Shown here piece by piece: positions 34,741 to 43,886 of a stretch of 64,000 nucleotides of DNA. Source of the stretch: Clostridia bacterium (GTDB lineage: Bacteria > Bacillota_A > Clostridia > Oscillospirales > CAG-272); the NCBI GenBank assembly GCA_017468115.1, contig JAFUJS010000013.1:1-64000 (forward strand). Reading direction: 5' to 3'. The position numbers were made by a program, and so were the translations under genes. The notes beneath the pieces were generated by a model. It had not been told where the DNA came from. It did not search any database and saw only the letters and a list, made by a program, of their open reading frames with translations. How positions within the stretch are numbered: the stretch's first letter is position 1; each line of letters opens with the position of its first letter.

Positions 34741-35499
34741 TTAAGATTTCTCTCGAAACTCCTTGGGGGTAATTCCAGTAATTTCCTTAAAATTTCGGTT
34801 AAAGGAGCAAAGGCTGTCGTACCCGCACTCGTAGGCGATTTGTGAAATTGTTTTCGGCTCGGTTGAAAGCAAATATTGGGCGTGGGAAATTCTGTACTCG
34901 TTAAGAAGGCGCCTAAAGGTGCTGCGAAGACCCTTCTTAATCAGCGAGGTTACGTACCTGTGGTCGTAGCCCAGCTGGTGGGCGATATCCTTTGCCGTAA
35001 TATTCTCGGTGTAGTGCTGGGAAATAAAGGTAAGGATTCTGCCATAGGTGTCTGCCCCCTTGTTTTTCCTCTCCACAAACTCCGTTTGGGACATTTGCAC
35101 GTAGGCAACCTTGTAAAGCAGGGACTTAAGAAGCAGGGTGTCCCTTGCCACCTTAAGCTCATTTACTATATCCTCGTCAAGCAAAAACACGGGGCGAAGC
35201 GGGCTTTTTCCACGCACACGCTGATAAAAGGTGTTTATGTAGTTTGAGGCAAAGATAAAAAGGGTGCTTTTTGACTCCTTGGGGGTTCTGTATCCGTGAA
35301 TACGGTTAGGCAAAATCAAAATCGCCTCGCCCGCCTTTATGGAATGCTCCACCTCGTCAACGGTAACAAGCACCTCACCACGGCTGACATAAAGCAGCTC
35401 AAAGGAGTTGTGCAGATGCATACCAAAGGCAAGATTCTCATCATCTCTTGTAAAGGTTTCGTAATTTAAGAAGGAGCGAAACTCCTCATATACAATCAT
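34741..35499 (-). CDS. AraC-family transcriptional regulator
   Basis: N-terminal cupin-like sensor (FGMHLHNSFELLYVSRGEVLV at 26-46, GEAILILPNRIHGY) and two C-terminal HTH motifs (ITAKDIAHQLGYDHRYVTSLIKK and ISQIAYECGYDSLCSFNRNFKEITGITPKEFR). At 252 residues it is the usual size. I chose the ATG at 35499, which has GAGGTG upstream, over one 15 codons earlier. It is transcribed divergently from xylA from a promoter that shares its -35 hexamer with the xylA promoter, and the GH31-GH3 operon follows it. A role as xylose or xyloglucan regulator is inferred from context. Confidence 0.92.
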   Translation of the reverse strand: MIVYEEFRSFLNYETFTRDDENLAFGMHLHNSFELLYVSRGEVLVTVDEVEHSIKAGEAILILPNRIHGYRTPKESKSTLFIFASNYINTFYQRVRGKSPLRPVFLLDEDIVNELKVARDTLLLKSLLYKVAYVQMSQTEFVERKNKGADTYGRILTFISQHYTENITAKDIAHQLGYDHRYVTSLIKKGLRSTFRRLLNEYRISHAQYLLSTEPKTISQIAYECGYDSLCSFNRNFKEITGITPKEFREKS

Positions 35500-35532
35500 A
35501 TTACACCTCAAAAATCTTAATTTATGATTATA

Positions 35533-35561
35533 ATTATACCACATATGAATAGTAATTTCAA
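35533..35561 (-). promoter_or_regulatory. Promoter of araC-like gene
   Basis: Minus strand TTGAAA (35561-35556), 17-base spacer, TATAAT (35538-35533). The -35 hexamer is the complement of the xylA -35. Confidence 0.8.
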
Positions 35562-35584
35562 TATATATAGTGATAGTATATAAT
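35556..35584 (+). promoter_or_regulatory. Promoter of xylA-xylB operon
   Basis: TTTCAA, 17-base spacer, TATAAT (35579-35584), about 29 bases upstream of xylA. Confidence 0.78.
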
Positions 35585-35612
35585 TAGATAAATATTTTTT
35601 AAGGAGACAAAT

Positions 35613-36929
35613 ATGGCTATTTTTGAAAGCATTCCACAAATCAAATACGAGGGTCCAAAGAGCAAAAATCCTCTTTCCTTCAAATACTACGACCCGGACA
35701 GAGTTATTCTCGGCAAGAAGATGAGTGAGCACCTTCCCTTTGCTATGGCTTGGTGGCACAACCTTTGCGCAGAGGGCACAGATATGTTCGGCAGGGGCGT
35801 TGCAAACAAATCCTTTGGCAAAGAATACGGCACTATGGAGCACGCAAGGGCGAAGGTTGATGCAGGCTTTGAGTTTATGCAAAAGCTTGGCATCAAATAT
35901 TTCTGTTTCCACGACGTTGATATCGTTCCCGAGGCTGACGACATCAAGGAAACAAATCGCCGCCTTGACGAAATTACCGACTACATACTTGAGAAAATGA
36001 AGGGTACAGACATTAAGTGCCTGTGGGGTACTGCAAATATGTTCTCTAACCCGCGCTTCTGTAACGGCGCAGGCAGCTCCAACAGCGCAGAGGTATTTGC
36101 CTTTGCCGCAGCGCAGGTTAAAAAGGCGCTGGAGCTTACTGTTAAGCTTGGCGGACGTGGCTACGTATTCTGGGGCGGCCGTGAGGGCTACGAAACCCTT
36201 CTTAACACAGACGTTAAGTTTGAGCAGGAAAATATTGCACGTCTTATGAAAATGGCTGTTGAATACGGCAGAAAAATCGGCTTTACAGGCGACTTTTATA
36301 TTGAGCCAAAGCCGAAGGAGCCAATGAAGCATCAGTACGACTTCGATGCCGCAACCGCTATTGCCTTCCTTAAGGCTCATGGTCTTGACAAGGACTTTAA
36401 GATGAACATTGAGGCTAACCACGCAACCCTTGCAGGACACACCTTTGAGCACGACCTGAGAATCAGCGCTATCAACGGTATGCTTGGCTCTATCGACGCA
36501 AACCAGGGCGACTATCTCCTTGGCTGGGACACAGACGAGTTCCCGTTTGACGTTTACACCGCAACAATGTGTATGCTTGAGGTTTTGGCGGCAGGCGGAC
36601 TTACAGGCGGCTTTAACTTTGACGCAAAGAATAGGCGCCCATCATACACCTACGAGGATATGTTTATAGGCTTTATTCTCGGTATGGACACCTTTGCCCT
36701 TGGTCTTATCAAGGCGGCAGAGCTTATAGAGGACGGCAGGCTTGAGGAGTTCAAGAAGGAAAGATATAGTAGCTACTATAACACCGAAATCGGCAAAAAG
36801 ATTCTAAATAACGAAACCTCTTTAGAGGAGCTTTCCGCTTATGCTGAAAAGCTAGGTAATGCGTCCTTGCCGGGTAGCGGTAAGCAGGAATACCTTGAGT
36901 CCGTTATTAATCAGGTGCTTTTCCAATGA
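35613..36929 (+). CDS. xylA: Xylose isomerase
   Basis: Converts D-xylose to D-xylulose. Group II xylose isomerase of 438 residues with [16 protein letters not shown], the catalytic His in [12 protein letters not shown] near 100, [16 protein letters not shown] (metal Glu and substrate Lys) and the C-terminal AxLxxG-like region. ATG at 35613 has AAGGAG upstream. It overlaps xylB by ATGA, giving a tight xylA-xylB operon that continues into a BspA-like surface protein gene. It would supply xylulose from the xylose released by the neighbouring GH3, GH31, GH39 and GH43 enzymes. Confidence 0.98.
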   Translation: MAIFESIPQIKYEGPKSKNPLSFKYYDPDRVILGKKMSEHLPFAMAWWHNLCAEGTDMFGRGVANKSFGKEYGTMEHARAKVDAGFEFMQKLGIKYFCFHDVDIVPEADDIKETNRRLDEITDYILEKMKGTDIKCLWGTANMFSNPRFCNGAGSSNSAEVFAFAAAQVKKALELTVKLGGRGYVFWGGREGYETLLNTDVKFEQENIARLMKMAVEYGRKIGFTGDFYIEPKPKEPMKHQYDFDAATAIAFLKAHGLDKDFKMNIEANHATLAGHTFEHDLRISAINGMLGSIDANQGDYLLGWDTDEFPFDVYTATMCMLEVLAAGGLTGGFNFDAKNRRPSYTYEDMFIGFILGMDTFALGLIKAAELIEDGRLEEFKKERYSSYYNTEIGKKILNNETSLEELSAYAEKLGNASLPGSGKQEYLESVINQVLFQ

Positions 36930-38395
36930 AAAGATATATAGGAATTGATTTGGGCACGTCCTCGGTCAAGCTGGCGCTTGTTTTAGAGGACGGCTCCATT
37001 GAAAAAATCGTTAGTCGCTCCTACCCCATTTCCTACCCGCAGGACGGCTGGAGTGAGCAAAGCCCCGAGGATTGGTATAATGCCGCCCTCGACGGCATTT
37101 GTGAGCTTGTTTCAGACACCGAAAGGGAGAAAATCGAGGGCATTTCCTTTGGCGGACAGATGCACGGACTTGTTGTTCTAGACAAGGACGACCGTGTTAT
37201 TCGCCCCGCTATTTTGTGGAACGACGGAAGGACTAAGAAGGAAACCGAATACCTAAATACGGCAATTGGCAAGGCTACCCTTTCTGCCTATACGGCAAAC
37301 ATAGCCTTTGCAGGCTTTACCGCACCTAAAATTCTATGGCTTAAGGAAAATGAGCCACAGAATTTTAAGAAAATTGAGAAAATTATGCTCCCTAAGGACT
37401 ACCTTGCATATATGCTAAGCGGTGAATTTGCCACCGACTATTCAGATGCGTCGGGTATGCTCCTTTTGGACGTTAAAAACAGATGCTGGAGCCGTGAAAT
37501 GCTAAATATTTGTGGCGTTTCTGAAAATCAACTGCCTAAGCTTTACGAGTCCTATGAGAAAATCGGCACACTTAAGAGTGAGCTTGCAGATAGGCTGGGC
37601 TTAGGTCAGGTCAGCATTATTATCGGCGCAGGAGATAACGCAGGCGCCGCAGTTGGCACAGGCACGGTTGGAAACGGTGCGTGCAACATTTCCCTTGGCA
37701 CAAGCGGTACTGTTTTTGTTTCTCAGGACAAATTTTTTGTAGATGGCTCAAACGCTCTTCACAGCTTTTGCCACTCAAACGGCAAATATCATCTAATGGG
37801 CTGTATTCTCTCTGCCGCATCCTGTAACAAGTGGTGGGCAGAGGACATTCTCGGCACTACCGATTTCAGAGCCGAGGAGAGCGAATGCGAAAAATATATG
37901 GGAGAAAATCAGGTTTTCTTCCTGCCTTATCTTATGGGTGAGCGCAGTCCACACAACGACGTAAATGCCCGTGGCGCCTTTATCGGTATGCGCCCAAGCA
38001 CAAGCCGCAAGGAAATGACCCTTGCTGTTTTAGAGGGTGTTGCCTTTGCCCTTCGTGACTGTGTTGAAATAGCCCGTGCGGGTGGCGTGGGGATTGACAA
38101 AACCAACATTTGCGGCGGCGGTGCAAAAAGCCCCCTTTGGCGCAAAATTATGGCAAACGTCCTTGGTATTCCCGTTGTAAGACCGCAAATCGAGGAGGGG
38201 CCTGCCTATGGCGGTGCTATCCTTGCTATGGTCGGCACAGGCCTTTACAGCACCGTTGAGGCTGCCACCGCTTCCCTAATTAAGGCTAAGGACACAACCT
38301 ACCCCGACCCCGAGCTAACTAAAAAATATGAAGAAAAGTATCAGCTTTTCAAAAAATTATACCCAGCACTAAAATCTATTTATAAGGAGTTTTAA
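36926..38395 (+). CDS. xylB: Xylulokinase
   Basis: Phosphorylates D-xylulose with ATP to xylulose-5-phosphate for the pentose phosphate pathway. FGGY-family kinase: [14 protein letters not shown] loop at 4-14, [10 protein letters not shown] near 75, [13 protein letters not shown] holding the catalytic Asp near 236, and GGGAKSPLW near the C-terminus. It has 489 residues, full length. The start overlaps the xylA stop by four bases. The next gene, a secreted leucine-rich protein, starts two bases after the xylB stop with the ribosome site AAGGAG inside the xylB end. Confidence 0.97.
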   Translation: MKRYIGIDLGTSSVKLALVLEDGSIEKIVSRSYPISYPQDGWSEQSPEDWYNAALDGICELVSDTEREKIEGISFGGQMHGLVVLDKDDRVIRPAILWNDGRTKKETEYLNTAIGKATLSAYTANIAFAGFTAPKILWLKENEPQNFKKIEKIMLPKDYLAYMLSGEFATDYSDASGMLLLDVKNRCWSREMLNICGVSENQLPKLYESYEKIGTLKSELADRLGLGQVSIIIGAGDNAGAAVGTGTVGNGACNISLGTSGTVFVSQDKFFVDGSNALHSFCHSNGKYHLMGCILSAASCNKWWAEDILGTTDFRAEESECEKYMGENQVFFLPYLMGERSPHNDVNARGAFIGMRPSTSRKEMTLAVLEGVAFALRDCVEIARAGGVGIDKTNICGGGAKSPLWRKIMANVLGIPVVRPQIEEGPAYGGAILAMVGTGLYSTVEAATASLIKAKDTTYPDPELTKKYEEKYQLFKKLYPALKSIYKEF

Positions 38396-38396
38396 G

Positions 38397-39053
38397 ATGA
38401 AAGCAAAATTTATCCTATTTTTGACCCTGACATTAGCGCTTCTATCTATCTTTGCAGTCTCCGTAAGTGCCGAGGTGCCCGAATGGACCGCTATGCAATA
38501 TCTCGACGGTATGGCTGACAAGGCTACCTTTGGCGAGGACGGCACAAGTGCCGCCACCTCTCGTGTTATGCTCTCCCACGAGGTAACAGACGAGACAACC
38601 GGAGAAACAACAATCGTCTATACAACCTACCCTGCATATTATATTTGCAAGGACTCCACCTCTCTCACTATGACCTATACAGAAATCAACGAATATGCAG
38701 GCGTTACTTATGCTGCGGCAAACGTAGTAAGGCTGGAAATTCCAAAGGGTACAGTTACGCTGCCGGACGAGGTTCTAAGAGCCTCTAAGGGCTACACCGC
38801 TCTACAAACCGTTGTAATTCCCGAGGGCGTTACAACCATAGGTGGCTTTGTGTTTAAGGTTAAAGATAACGAAACCAACACCTCTCTTATTAGCGTTGAT
38901 ATTCCTTCGACAGTAACATCCATAGGCGAGGACGCATTTTACCGTTGCCTGTATTTGACCAAGCTAATTATTCCCGAGGGAGTTACCACAATCCCCGGAC
39001 AGATGGCATATTACGCAGGCTCAATTACCGAGCTTATATTCCATCAACAGTAA
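38397..39053 (+). CDS. N-terminal part of frameshifted BspA-type leucine-rich repeat protein
   Basis: A signal peptide (residues 1-26, ending VSVSAE) leads to LRR_5 repeats such as TVVIPEGVTTIGGFVF and VDIPSTVTSIGEDAFYRC. The frame ends at TAA 39051-39053 after an apparent loss of one A at 39036-39040 (ATATT where ATAATT would continue LIIPSTVTSIG). The intact gene would run 38397-40378 and encode about 660 residues. It begins two bases after xylB with AAGGAG in the xylB end, so it is cotranscribed with the xylose genes. BspA-type proteins are surface adhesins or binding proteins. Confidence 0.82.
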   Translation: MKAKFILFLTLTLALLSIFAVSVSAEVPEWTAMQYLDGMADKATFGEDGTSAATSRVMLSHEVTDETTGETTIVYTTYPAYYICKDSTSLTMTYTEINEYAGVTYAAANVVRLEIPKGTVTLPDEVLRASKGYTALQTVVIPEGVTTIGGFVFKVKDNETNTSLISVDIPSTVTSIGEDAFYRCLYLTKLIIPEGVTTIPGQMAYYAGSITELIFHQQ

Positions 39054-40378
39054 CATCTATCGGTTCTCAAGCCTTTTATCGTGCGCTTGACGGCGTAGAG
39101 ATTGTACTTCCCGAAGGCTTACTCACCATCGATGAGCACGCCTTCAGATACAGTGGCGTTACAAAGGTTAGTGTTCCTTCAACAGTTACCATTCCTTTAA
39201 CAACAACCACCCTTGGCAATTACGTTTTCGCAAATTGCTCCCAGCTTACCTATGTTGAATGTAAATGCGAAACAATCGGCTCATATATGTTTTCAGAATG
39301 CTCTTCGCTTAAAACGGTACGTCTGGAAAATACCGTCACAATAAAGCTCCACGCCTTTTATGTGTCAAGCGCCGCCAACGGCTCTATTACCTCTATTGAT
39401 TTGCCGGACACCATAACCTCCATAGGCGATTATGCCTTTGCAAGAGCAAAAATAACCTCTGTTGTTATTCCTGCAAGTCTTGAAACCATCGGCTTGGGTA
39501 TATTCAAGCAATGCACAGAGCTTGAGAGTGCTGTTATTTTGTGCTCGTCCTCCAGCGGAGAGATGTTCCAAAACTCATCAAAGCTTTCAAAGCTTGTGTT
39601 TACAGAAAGCTTTACTACCCTAGGTAGTGGCTCATTTACCAACATTGCTTCCTCGTCTACTATCTTCTACACAGGCTCCGACTACGAGAGAATGAAGACC
39701 CTTATGTCCAGTCTTAACAGAGTATCACAGGCTAAGTTTTCAAGCTACGAAAGCTACAAGGCAGGCACCCACACAACAGGCACATATATGTTTATCTACG
39801 AGGCAAACCTTTGTGAGGTTGGCTTTGATGGCAACCACGTATATACAGGAAAAATCACACCAAGCTTTGCAGGAGAAAAGTTCCTTTCAGAATGTAGCTT
39901 TGGCGACCTTTGCACAAGATGCAACGAGGGACAAATTATAGAAACCTTGCCTGCGCTCTTTATAAGCAAGGGCTACTCCCATTCGGAGGATGCCGAATCA
40001 AGCTACTCCCTGCTTCAGGGCTTTGGCGTTAACAGAGAGCTTATTTCCAAGTATGAAGCTTACCTTGGCGACATTAAATTTGGTCTTATTGCCGCATACT
40101 GTGGCACAGGCGCAGACGGCTTTGACACCACAAGCGGCAATCTTATAAACGCAAATGGTCAGACAGTTAACACCAAGGTTGCCCACGTTGACTTTACAGA
40201 GCGTGGCTACGATTTGTTTGAAATGAAGATTACAGGTCTTTCAAGCAGCCACCTTGCAACAAGCTTCTATATAAACGGCTATATCATTGCAAACGATACA
40301 GTTTATTATATAGATGACCAAAAGACAACCGCCACAGCAGTTTCAAAAACCTATAATTCCGTTGCAGGAATCGAATAA
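38945..40378 (+). CDS. C-terminal part of frameshifted BspA-type leucine-rich repeat protein
   Basis: The frame is open from 38945, but homologous coding begins near 39038 (IPSTVTSIGSQAFYR). About seven LRR_5 repeats lead to a C-terminal domain of roughly 200 residues. It has CSFGDLCTRC, LLQGFGVNRELISKYEAYLGDIKFGLIAA and VDFTERGYDLFEMKI. The same domain ends the 837-residue protein at 40540-43053, so the two are paralogues. I do not recognise this domain; its clustered Cys residues suggest metal or disulfide binding. The MPVFDQ start is probably not real. Confidence 0.8.
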   Translation: MPVFDQANYSRGSYHNPRTDGILRRLNYRAYIPSTVTSIGSQAFYRALDGVEIVLPEGLLTIDEHAFRYSGVTKVSVPSTVTIPLTTTTLGNYVFANCSQLTYVECKCETIGSYMFSECSSLKTVRLENTVTIKLHAFYVSSAANGSITSIDLPDTITSIGDYAFARAKITSVVIPASLETIGLGIFKQCTELESAVILCSSSSGEMFQNSSKLSKLVFTESFTTLGSGSFTNIASSSTIFYTGSDYERMKTLMSSLNRVSQAKFSSYESYKAGTHTTGTYMFIYEANLCEVGFDGNHVYTGKITPSFAGEKFLSECSFGDLCTRCNEGQIIETLPALFISKGYSHSEDAESSYSLLQGFGVNRELISKYEAYLGDIKFGLIAAYCGTGADGFDTTSGNLINANGQTVNTKVAHVDFTERGYDLFEMKITGLSSSHLATSFYINGYIIANDTVYYIDDQKTTATAVSKTYNSVAGIE

Positions 40379-40404
40379 AAAAAGAGCCATTTTGGCTCTT
40401 TTTT
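40378..40404. terminator. Terminator after xyl-BspA operon
   Basis: Stem AAAAAGAGCCA / TGGCTCTTTTT (loop in the central Ts), directly after the stop. Confidence 0.88.
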
Positions 40405-40427
40405 CACCCGATTATATCGGATTATTA

Positions 40428-40505
40428 ATGAAATCCTTGCTTGGCAAGGATGAAATCACTGCGTGATGAAATCGTTTCACGATGAAATCTGTGCTATGCA
40501 CAGAT
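40428..40505. repeat. Array of four mini-hairpins spaced by GAA
   Basis: Four consecutive hairpins ATC-x-loop-x'-GAT: ATCCTTGC/GCAAGGAT, ATCAC/GTGAT, ATCGT/ACGAT, ATCTGTGC/GCACAGAT. Each has a 3-base loop and is followed by GAA, giving the recurring GATGAAATC. Stems differ but pairing is kept. The same style of array is at 53090-53236. Confidence 0.85.
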
Positions 40506-40534
40506 AAAAAACGACCCAAACGGGTCGTTTTTTG
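40506..40534. terminator. Terminator after second BspA-type gene
   Basis: Stem AAAAAACGACCC / GGGTCGTTTTTT, just downstream of the minus-strand stop at 40540. Confidence 0.9.
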
Positions 40535-40539
40535 TTTGA

Positions 40540-43053
40540 TTATTCGTCTTTGTTTGTTGGCAAGAGAGCATCTACAATTACTACAACGTCGTTGTAGGTA
40601 ATTGACTGTGCCTCGCTATTTGTAGTGCCGTTGTGAATGTAGTAAACTGTGCCGTTGGCAATTACATATGCGCCAAAGTAGAACTCTGCTGTCTCGTAGT
40701 CTTCAGTAATGCCATATAGGTTCATTTCAAACAGGTCGTATGGTCTGTCTGTGTAGTCAACTGCGGCAACGTACTTGTTTGCGCCAACGCCGTTTGCGTC
40801 AATGATTGATGCGCTGGTCTGTGCGCTCTTTGCAGCTGCAACAAGACCAAACTTAATTTCATTAAAGTATTTTGCATACTCGTCAAGCAGCTCTCTGTCT
40901 ACTGCAACGCCCTGAAGCATTGAGCTAGGACCATATGCAAAGCCTCTGTCCACAAAGAGAGGTGCGAAGTAGTCAACAATTGACTCCTTACCGCAATTTC
41001 TTTGGCAGGAGCAGGATGCCTTGAAGTAGGAAAGGAATGCCTCTCCCTCTGTGCCGTCAGCATTTAGCCAAGCTTCAACAACCTCGTCTGATTCAATATG
41101 ATTGCCCTCATAGTAGAAATCACAGGTGTTGATGCCTACTACGATACAGCCGTCGTATGATGAGTAGTCTGTGCCCTCGGTATATGCTACAACCTCATAG
41201 TCTTTGTACACATCCACATCTCTGAGTGCCTTGATTTGTGCAACAAGTGCATCGTAATCTGTGCCTATGATATAGAAGGTATGCAGGTTGCTGTTGGAGT
41301 TACCAAACATATTTGATTCTGTGTTTGCAAACACGAGACCTGCAGGAAGATAAATTTCTTGAATCTTTTCGGCAACGCCGTATGCACGGTCAACAAGTGA
41401 GCCGGTAACGCTTGTTACGCCTGCGCCGATTATAAGTCTTTCGATGGCAGTTGAGCCAAATGCAGAGCCAAGGGTTGTTACGCTGTTTGGAATAACTAAT
41501 GTGCCGCTAAGACCTGAATTAGTGAAGGCGCCGCCGTCAATCTGCAAAAGTCCCTCAGGGAAGGTTATGCTTGTTAGCTTTACGCAGCCTGAGAATGAGT
41601 TGCTACCTATTGATTTAAGCTGTGAGCCCTCGGCAAACTCTAGGGTTTCAAGATTTTTGCAATCCCAGAAGGTATCGTACAAAATATTTTCAACTGCCGC
41701 CGGAATCTTTACCTTTGAAATGCCGGTGTTTCTATATGCGCGTGCACCAAGTGAGGTCAAGGAGGTTGGAATATTTATATTTGTTGCAGGCACATTGTAA
41801 AATGCGCTGCCTCCGATGGTTGTTACAGAGTCAGGAATAACAATGCTTGTTAAGCCTGTGCAGCCGTTAAATGCATCGCTTTCTATGGTTGTTATTTGGC
41901 AGCCTTCCTCAAAGACAACCGCTGTAATTCCTGTACAGCCGTAAAATGCCTGACTACCGATTGAGGTACAGTTCCTTGAAATTGTAACTGTGCCGCTAAT
42001 GCCGGTATTTCTGAAGGCTTCAGCTCCAACGCTATCAAGGGAATTTGTCAAGGTAAAGCTTGCTTTTACACCGTCAAAGGCTTTGTTGCCAACTGCTTTA
42101 AGCTGGCTTCCCTCCTCAAAAGTAATGCTTGTCAAGCTTTTTGCATTGTTAAACACACTGTTTCCGAGAGTCTTAACGGAAGCAGGAATTGTAATGCTTG
42201 TCAAGGCTGTGCCGGAGAAGGTTGCATATTCAATTGTTTCCACACAGCTACCCAAATCAACAGAAACAAGGCTTGAGCAGCCTAAGAACGCCTCTTGCAC
42301 GATTGTTGTAACTGTTGAAGGAATGGTAATGCTTTCTAGCGCTGTGCAACCCTGGAACATGCATTTGCCGATTGTTGTAATGCTTCCAAGGTCTACGTTT
42401 TTAAGCGCTGTGCAGCCGTAGAACACACTTGCGTTAATTGTTGGGATGTTACCCTCGATTTTAAGAGTCTCTAGCTTAGTGCAGCCACGGAACGAGCTAC
42501 TCTTTAGCTTATCTATTGTGCTTGGAATTGTCAGGGTTGTAAAGCCTGTGTTTTCAAAGGTGTTGTCGCCTGTTACGGTAGCGCAACCAAAATCAATGGT
42601 GTCAAGCGCTGTCCAGTTAAGACAAAGTCTGTCAGGAATTTCTGCAAGAGCGCCGCTACCTGCCTTAAACCATTTAAGCTCCTTGCACTTAGCAAATGAT
42701 ACACTTGAGGAAGACACCATAGACTTTACCACCGTCGCTCTGCTCTTGTGACATACAGCCTCAGAAAAGTCAATAGCAGCTATACTCGCTATGTCAACTG
42801 CATCTGTAAAGGTATACTTTGCTGCTTCCCCGTCATATGTAGCAGTCTTGTAGAAGCCATCTGCCATATACAGTCTGGGATTGTCATTGTCTGAGTTGGG
42901 GGCAAACACCGTGATATATGATGCCTCGCCATCCATCTTCACCTTTAACTCAATTGCATACTTTGATGTTGGGTCAGCAGCGCTTACCGCAACAGCAAAA
43001 ACACAAGTAAGTAGAGTAATCAAAGCTAGCATTAATAAAATCTTTTTCTTCAT
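40540..43053 (-). CDS. BspA-type leucine-rich repeat surface protein, 837 aa
   Basis: A signal peptide (1-25, ending VAVSAAD) precedes a beta region, then about 17 LRR_5 repeats of 23 residues from about 120 to 600 (LTSIVIPDSVTTIGGSAFYNV pattern). The C-terminal domain of about 210 residues has CSCQRNC, MLQGVAVDRELLDEYAKYFNEIKFGLVAA and VDYTDRPYDLFEMNL, shared with the frameshifted paralogue at 38397-40378. No LPXTG or transmembrane anchor is visible, so it is probably secreted or held non-covalently. Start ATG with AAGGAG and a consensus promoter upstream. Likely an adhesin or glycan-binding surface protein. Confidence 0.9.
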   Translation of the reverse strand: MKKKILLMLALITLLTCVFAVAVSAADPTSKYAIELKVKMDGEASYITVFAPNSDNDNPRLYMADGFYKTATYDGEAAKYTFTDAVDIASIAAIDFSEAVCHKSRATVVKSMVSSSSVSFAKCKELKWFKAGSGALAEIPDRLCLNWTALDTIDFGCATVTGDNTFENTGFTTLTIPSTIDKLKSSSFRGCTKLETLKIEGNIPTINASVFYGCTALKNVDLGSITTIGKCMFQGCTALESITIPSTVTTIVQEAFLGCSSLVSVDLGSCVETIEYATFSGTALTSITIPASVKTLGNSVFNNAKSLTSITFEEGSQLKAVGNKAFDGVKASFTLTNSLDSVGAEAFRNTGISGTVTISRNCTSIGSQAFYGCTGITAVVFEEGCQITTIESDAFNGCTGLTSIVIPDSVTTIGGSAFYNVPATNINIPTSLTSLGARAYRNTGISKVKIPAAVENILYDTFWDCKNLETLEFAEGSQLKSIGSNSFSGCVKLTSITFPEGLLQIDGGAFTNSGLSGTLVIPNSVTTLGSAFGSTAIERLIIGAGVTSVTGSLVDRAYGVAEKIQEIYLPAGLVFANTESNMFGNSNSNLHTFYIIGTDYDALVAQIKALRDVDVYKDYEVVAYTEGTDYSSYDGCIVVGINTCDFYYEGNHIESDEVVEAWLNADGTEGEAFLSYFKASCSCQRNCGKESIVDYFAPLFVDRGFAYGPSSMLQGVAVDRELLDEYAKYFNEIKFGLVAAAKSAQTSASIIDANGVGANKYVAAVDYTDRPYDLFEMNLYGITEDYETAEFYFGAYVIANGTVYYIHNGTTNSEAQSITYNDVVVIVDALLPTNKDE

Positions 43054-43106
43054 AAGCTCTCCTTCTTAAACAAAAAAATTTCGCGCGTTAATAATGTAGT
43101 TAACTA

Positions 43107-43135
43107 ATTATATCATATGAGTTCTTCTATTTCAA
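43107..43135 (-). promoter_or_regulatory. Sigma-A promoter of BspA-type gene
   Basis: Minus strand TTGAAA (43135-43130), 17-base spacer, TATAAT (43112-43107). Confidence 0.8.
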
Positions 43136-43279
43136 TATATTATCAACAATTTTTACATAAAATTTTGTAAAAATTTTCCGACAATTCCTGCCCTTTTCCT
43201 GCCAAAACCCAGCCAAAGCCCCAAATTATCGACACAGGGTGCCACTTTTTCCTCTTTTCGCCCTGCCAATACCCAAAAC

Positions 43280-43305
43280 AAAAAGCGGTCGGTTGACCGC
43301 TTTTT
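43280..43305 (-). terminator. Terminator after RAYT gene
   Basis: Stem AAAAAGCGGTC / GACCGCTTTTT with loop ggtt, directly after the RAYT stop. Between it and the BspA promoter (43136-43279) I see no gene. Confidence 0.88.
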
Positions 43306-43306
43306 G

Positions 43307-43821
43307 TTATTCTTCTGTGTAAAGCTCGTCCCTTTCCCAAAGAAGAGGATTTTGACAGATATAACTGTATATCTCCTCGTAATCCCTTCTGCCACGTATT
43401 ACGTGGTCGTGGAAGGAGCGTTGCCAAATTTTTTCTCCAGTTTCCTTGTTAGAAAATCTCTTTAATTTGGAAACAAAACGGGAAATCACAGAATTTGCCC
43501 TGTTTGTAGGGGCAGGCGTCCCCGACTGCCCGTTTTCGTCGCTTTGTATCCTTAAAAGCATATGGACGTGATTAGGCATAATCACATAAGCATCTATAAA
43601 TATATTTGTGTAAAAGGATGCCAACGAATTAATTTGTTTATCTACAATCTCGCCATACTCCTTCAGGTGTACTCTCGGGCAGTCGAGGACGCCTGCCCCT
43701 ACGATGTCAGACAGCAATTGTTTTCTGTTTTGCGTGCAAATGTTATAAAGTACGCACCGTTTGAGCTGTAATCGAAAGATTTTAGCCGAGGGTGCTTTCT
43801 TTTCGGTAATTTATCTTCCAT
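43307..43821 (-). pseudogene. REP-associated/IS200-type tyrosine transposase, frameshifted
   Basis: A Y1-type HUH nuclease, the kind that moves short palindromic repeats or single-stranded elements. The ATG at 43821 opens with KHPRLKSFDYSSNGAYFIT, and one base is missing near 43741. In the next frame (43741-43307) come ICTQNRKQLLSDIVG, the HUH motif PNHVHMLL and the C-terminal YSYICQNPLLW with the likely catalytic Tyr. Restored, it would be 171 residues, normal for RAYT proteins. It sits beside palindromic direct repeats at 43887-44122, a layout typical of RAYT and its REP targets. Confidence 0.82.
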
Positions 43822-43835
43822 AACCCTACCTATGC

Positions 43836-43868
43836 AAATCGGCAAGGTTCCCCTTGCCGATTTTTATT
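43836..43868 (+). terminator. Hairpin with T-run next to RAYT start
   Basis: Stem AAATCGGCAAGG / CCTTGCCGATTT, loop ttcc, followed by TT on the plus strand. No plus-strand gene ends here, so it may instead be part of the RAYT-linked palindromes. Confidence 0.55.
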
Positions 43869-43886
43869 ATTTGTAATGTTTGCGCA

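Noticed and set aside
35517..36452. 311-codon minus-strand frame opposite xylA
   Set aside because: Shadow of xylA running through the divergent promoter region; no ribosome site.
40428..40505. GATGAAATC repeats read as a CRISPR array
   Set aside because: The repeat is only nine bases, spacers are 7-16 bases and self-complementary, and no cas genes are near.
43143..43427. Two overlapping minus-strand frames of 80-94 codons
   Set aside because: Composition and overlap with the RAYT terminator and gene in other frames; no ribosome site or family.
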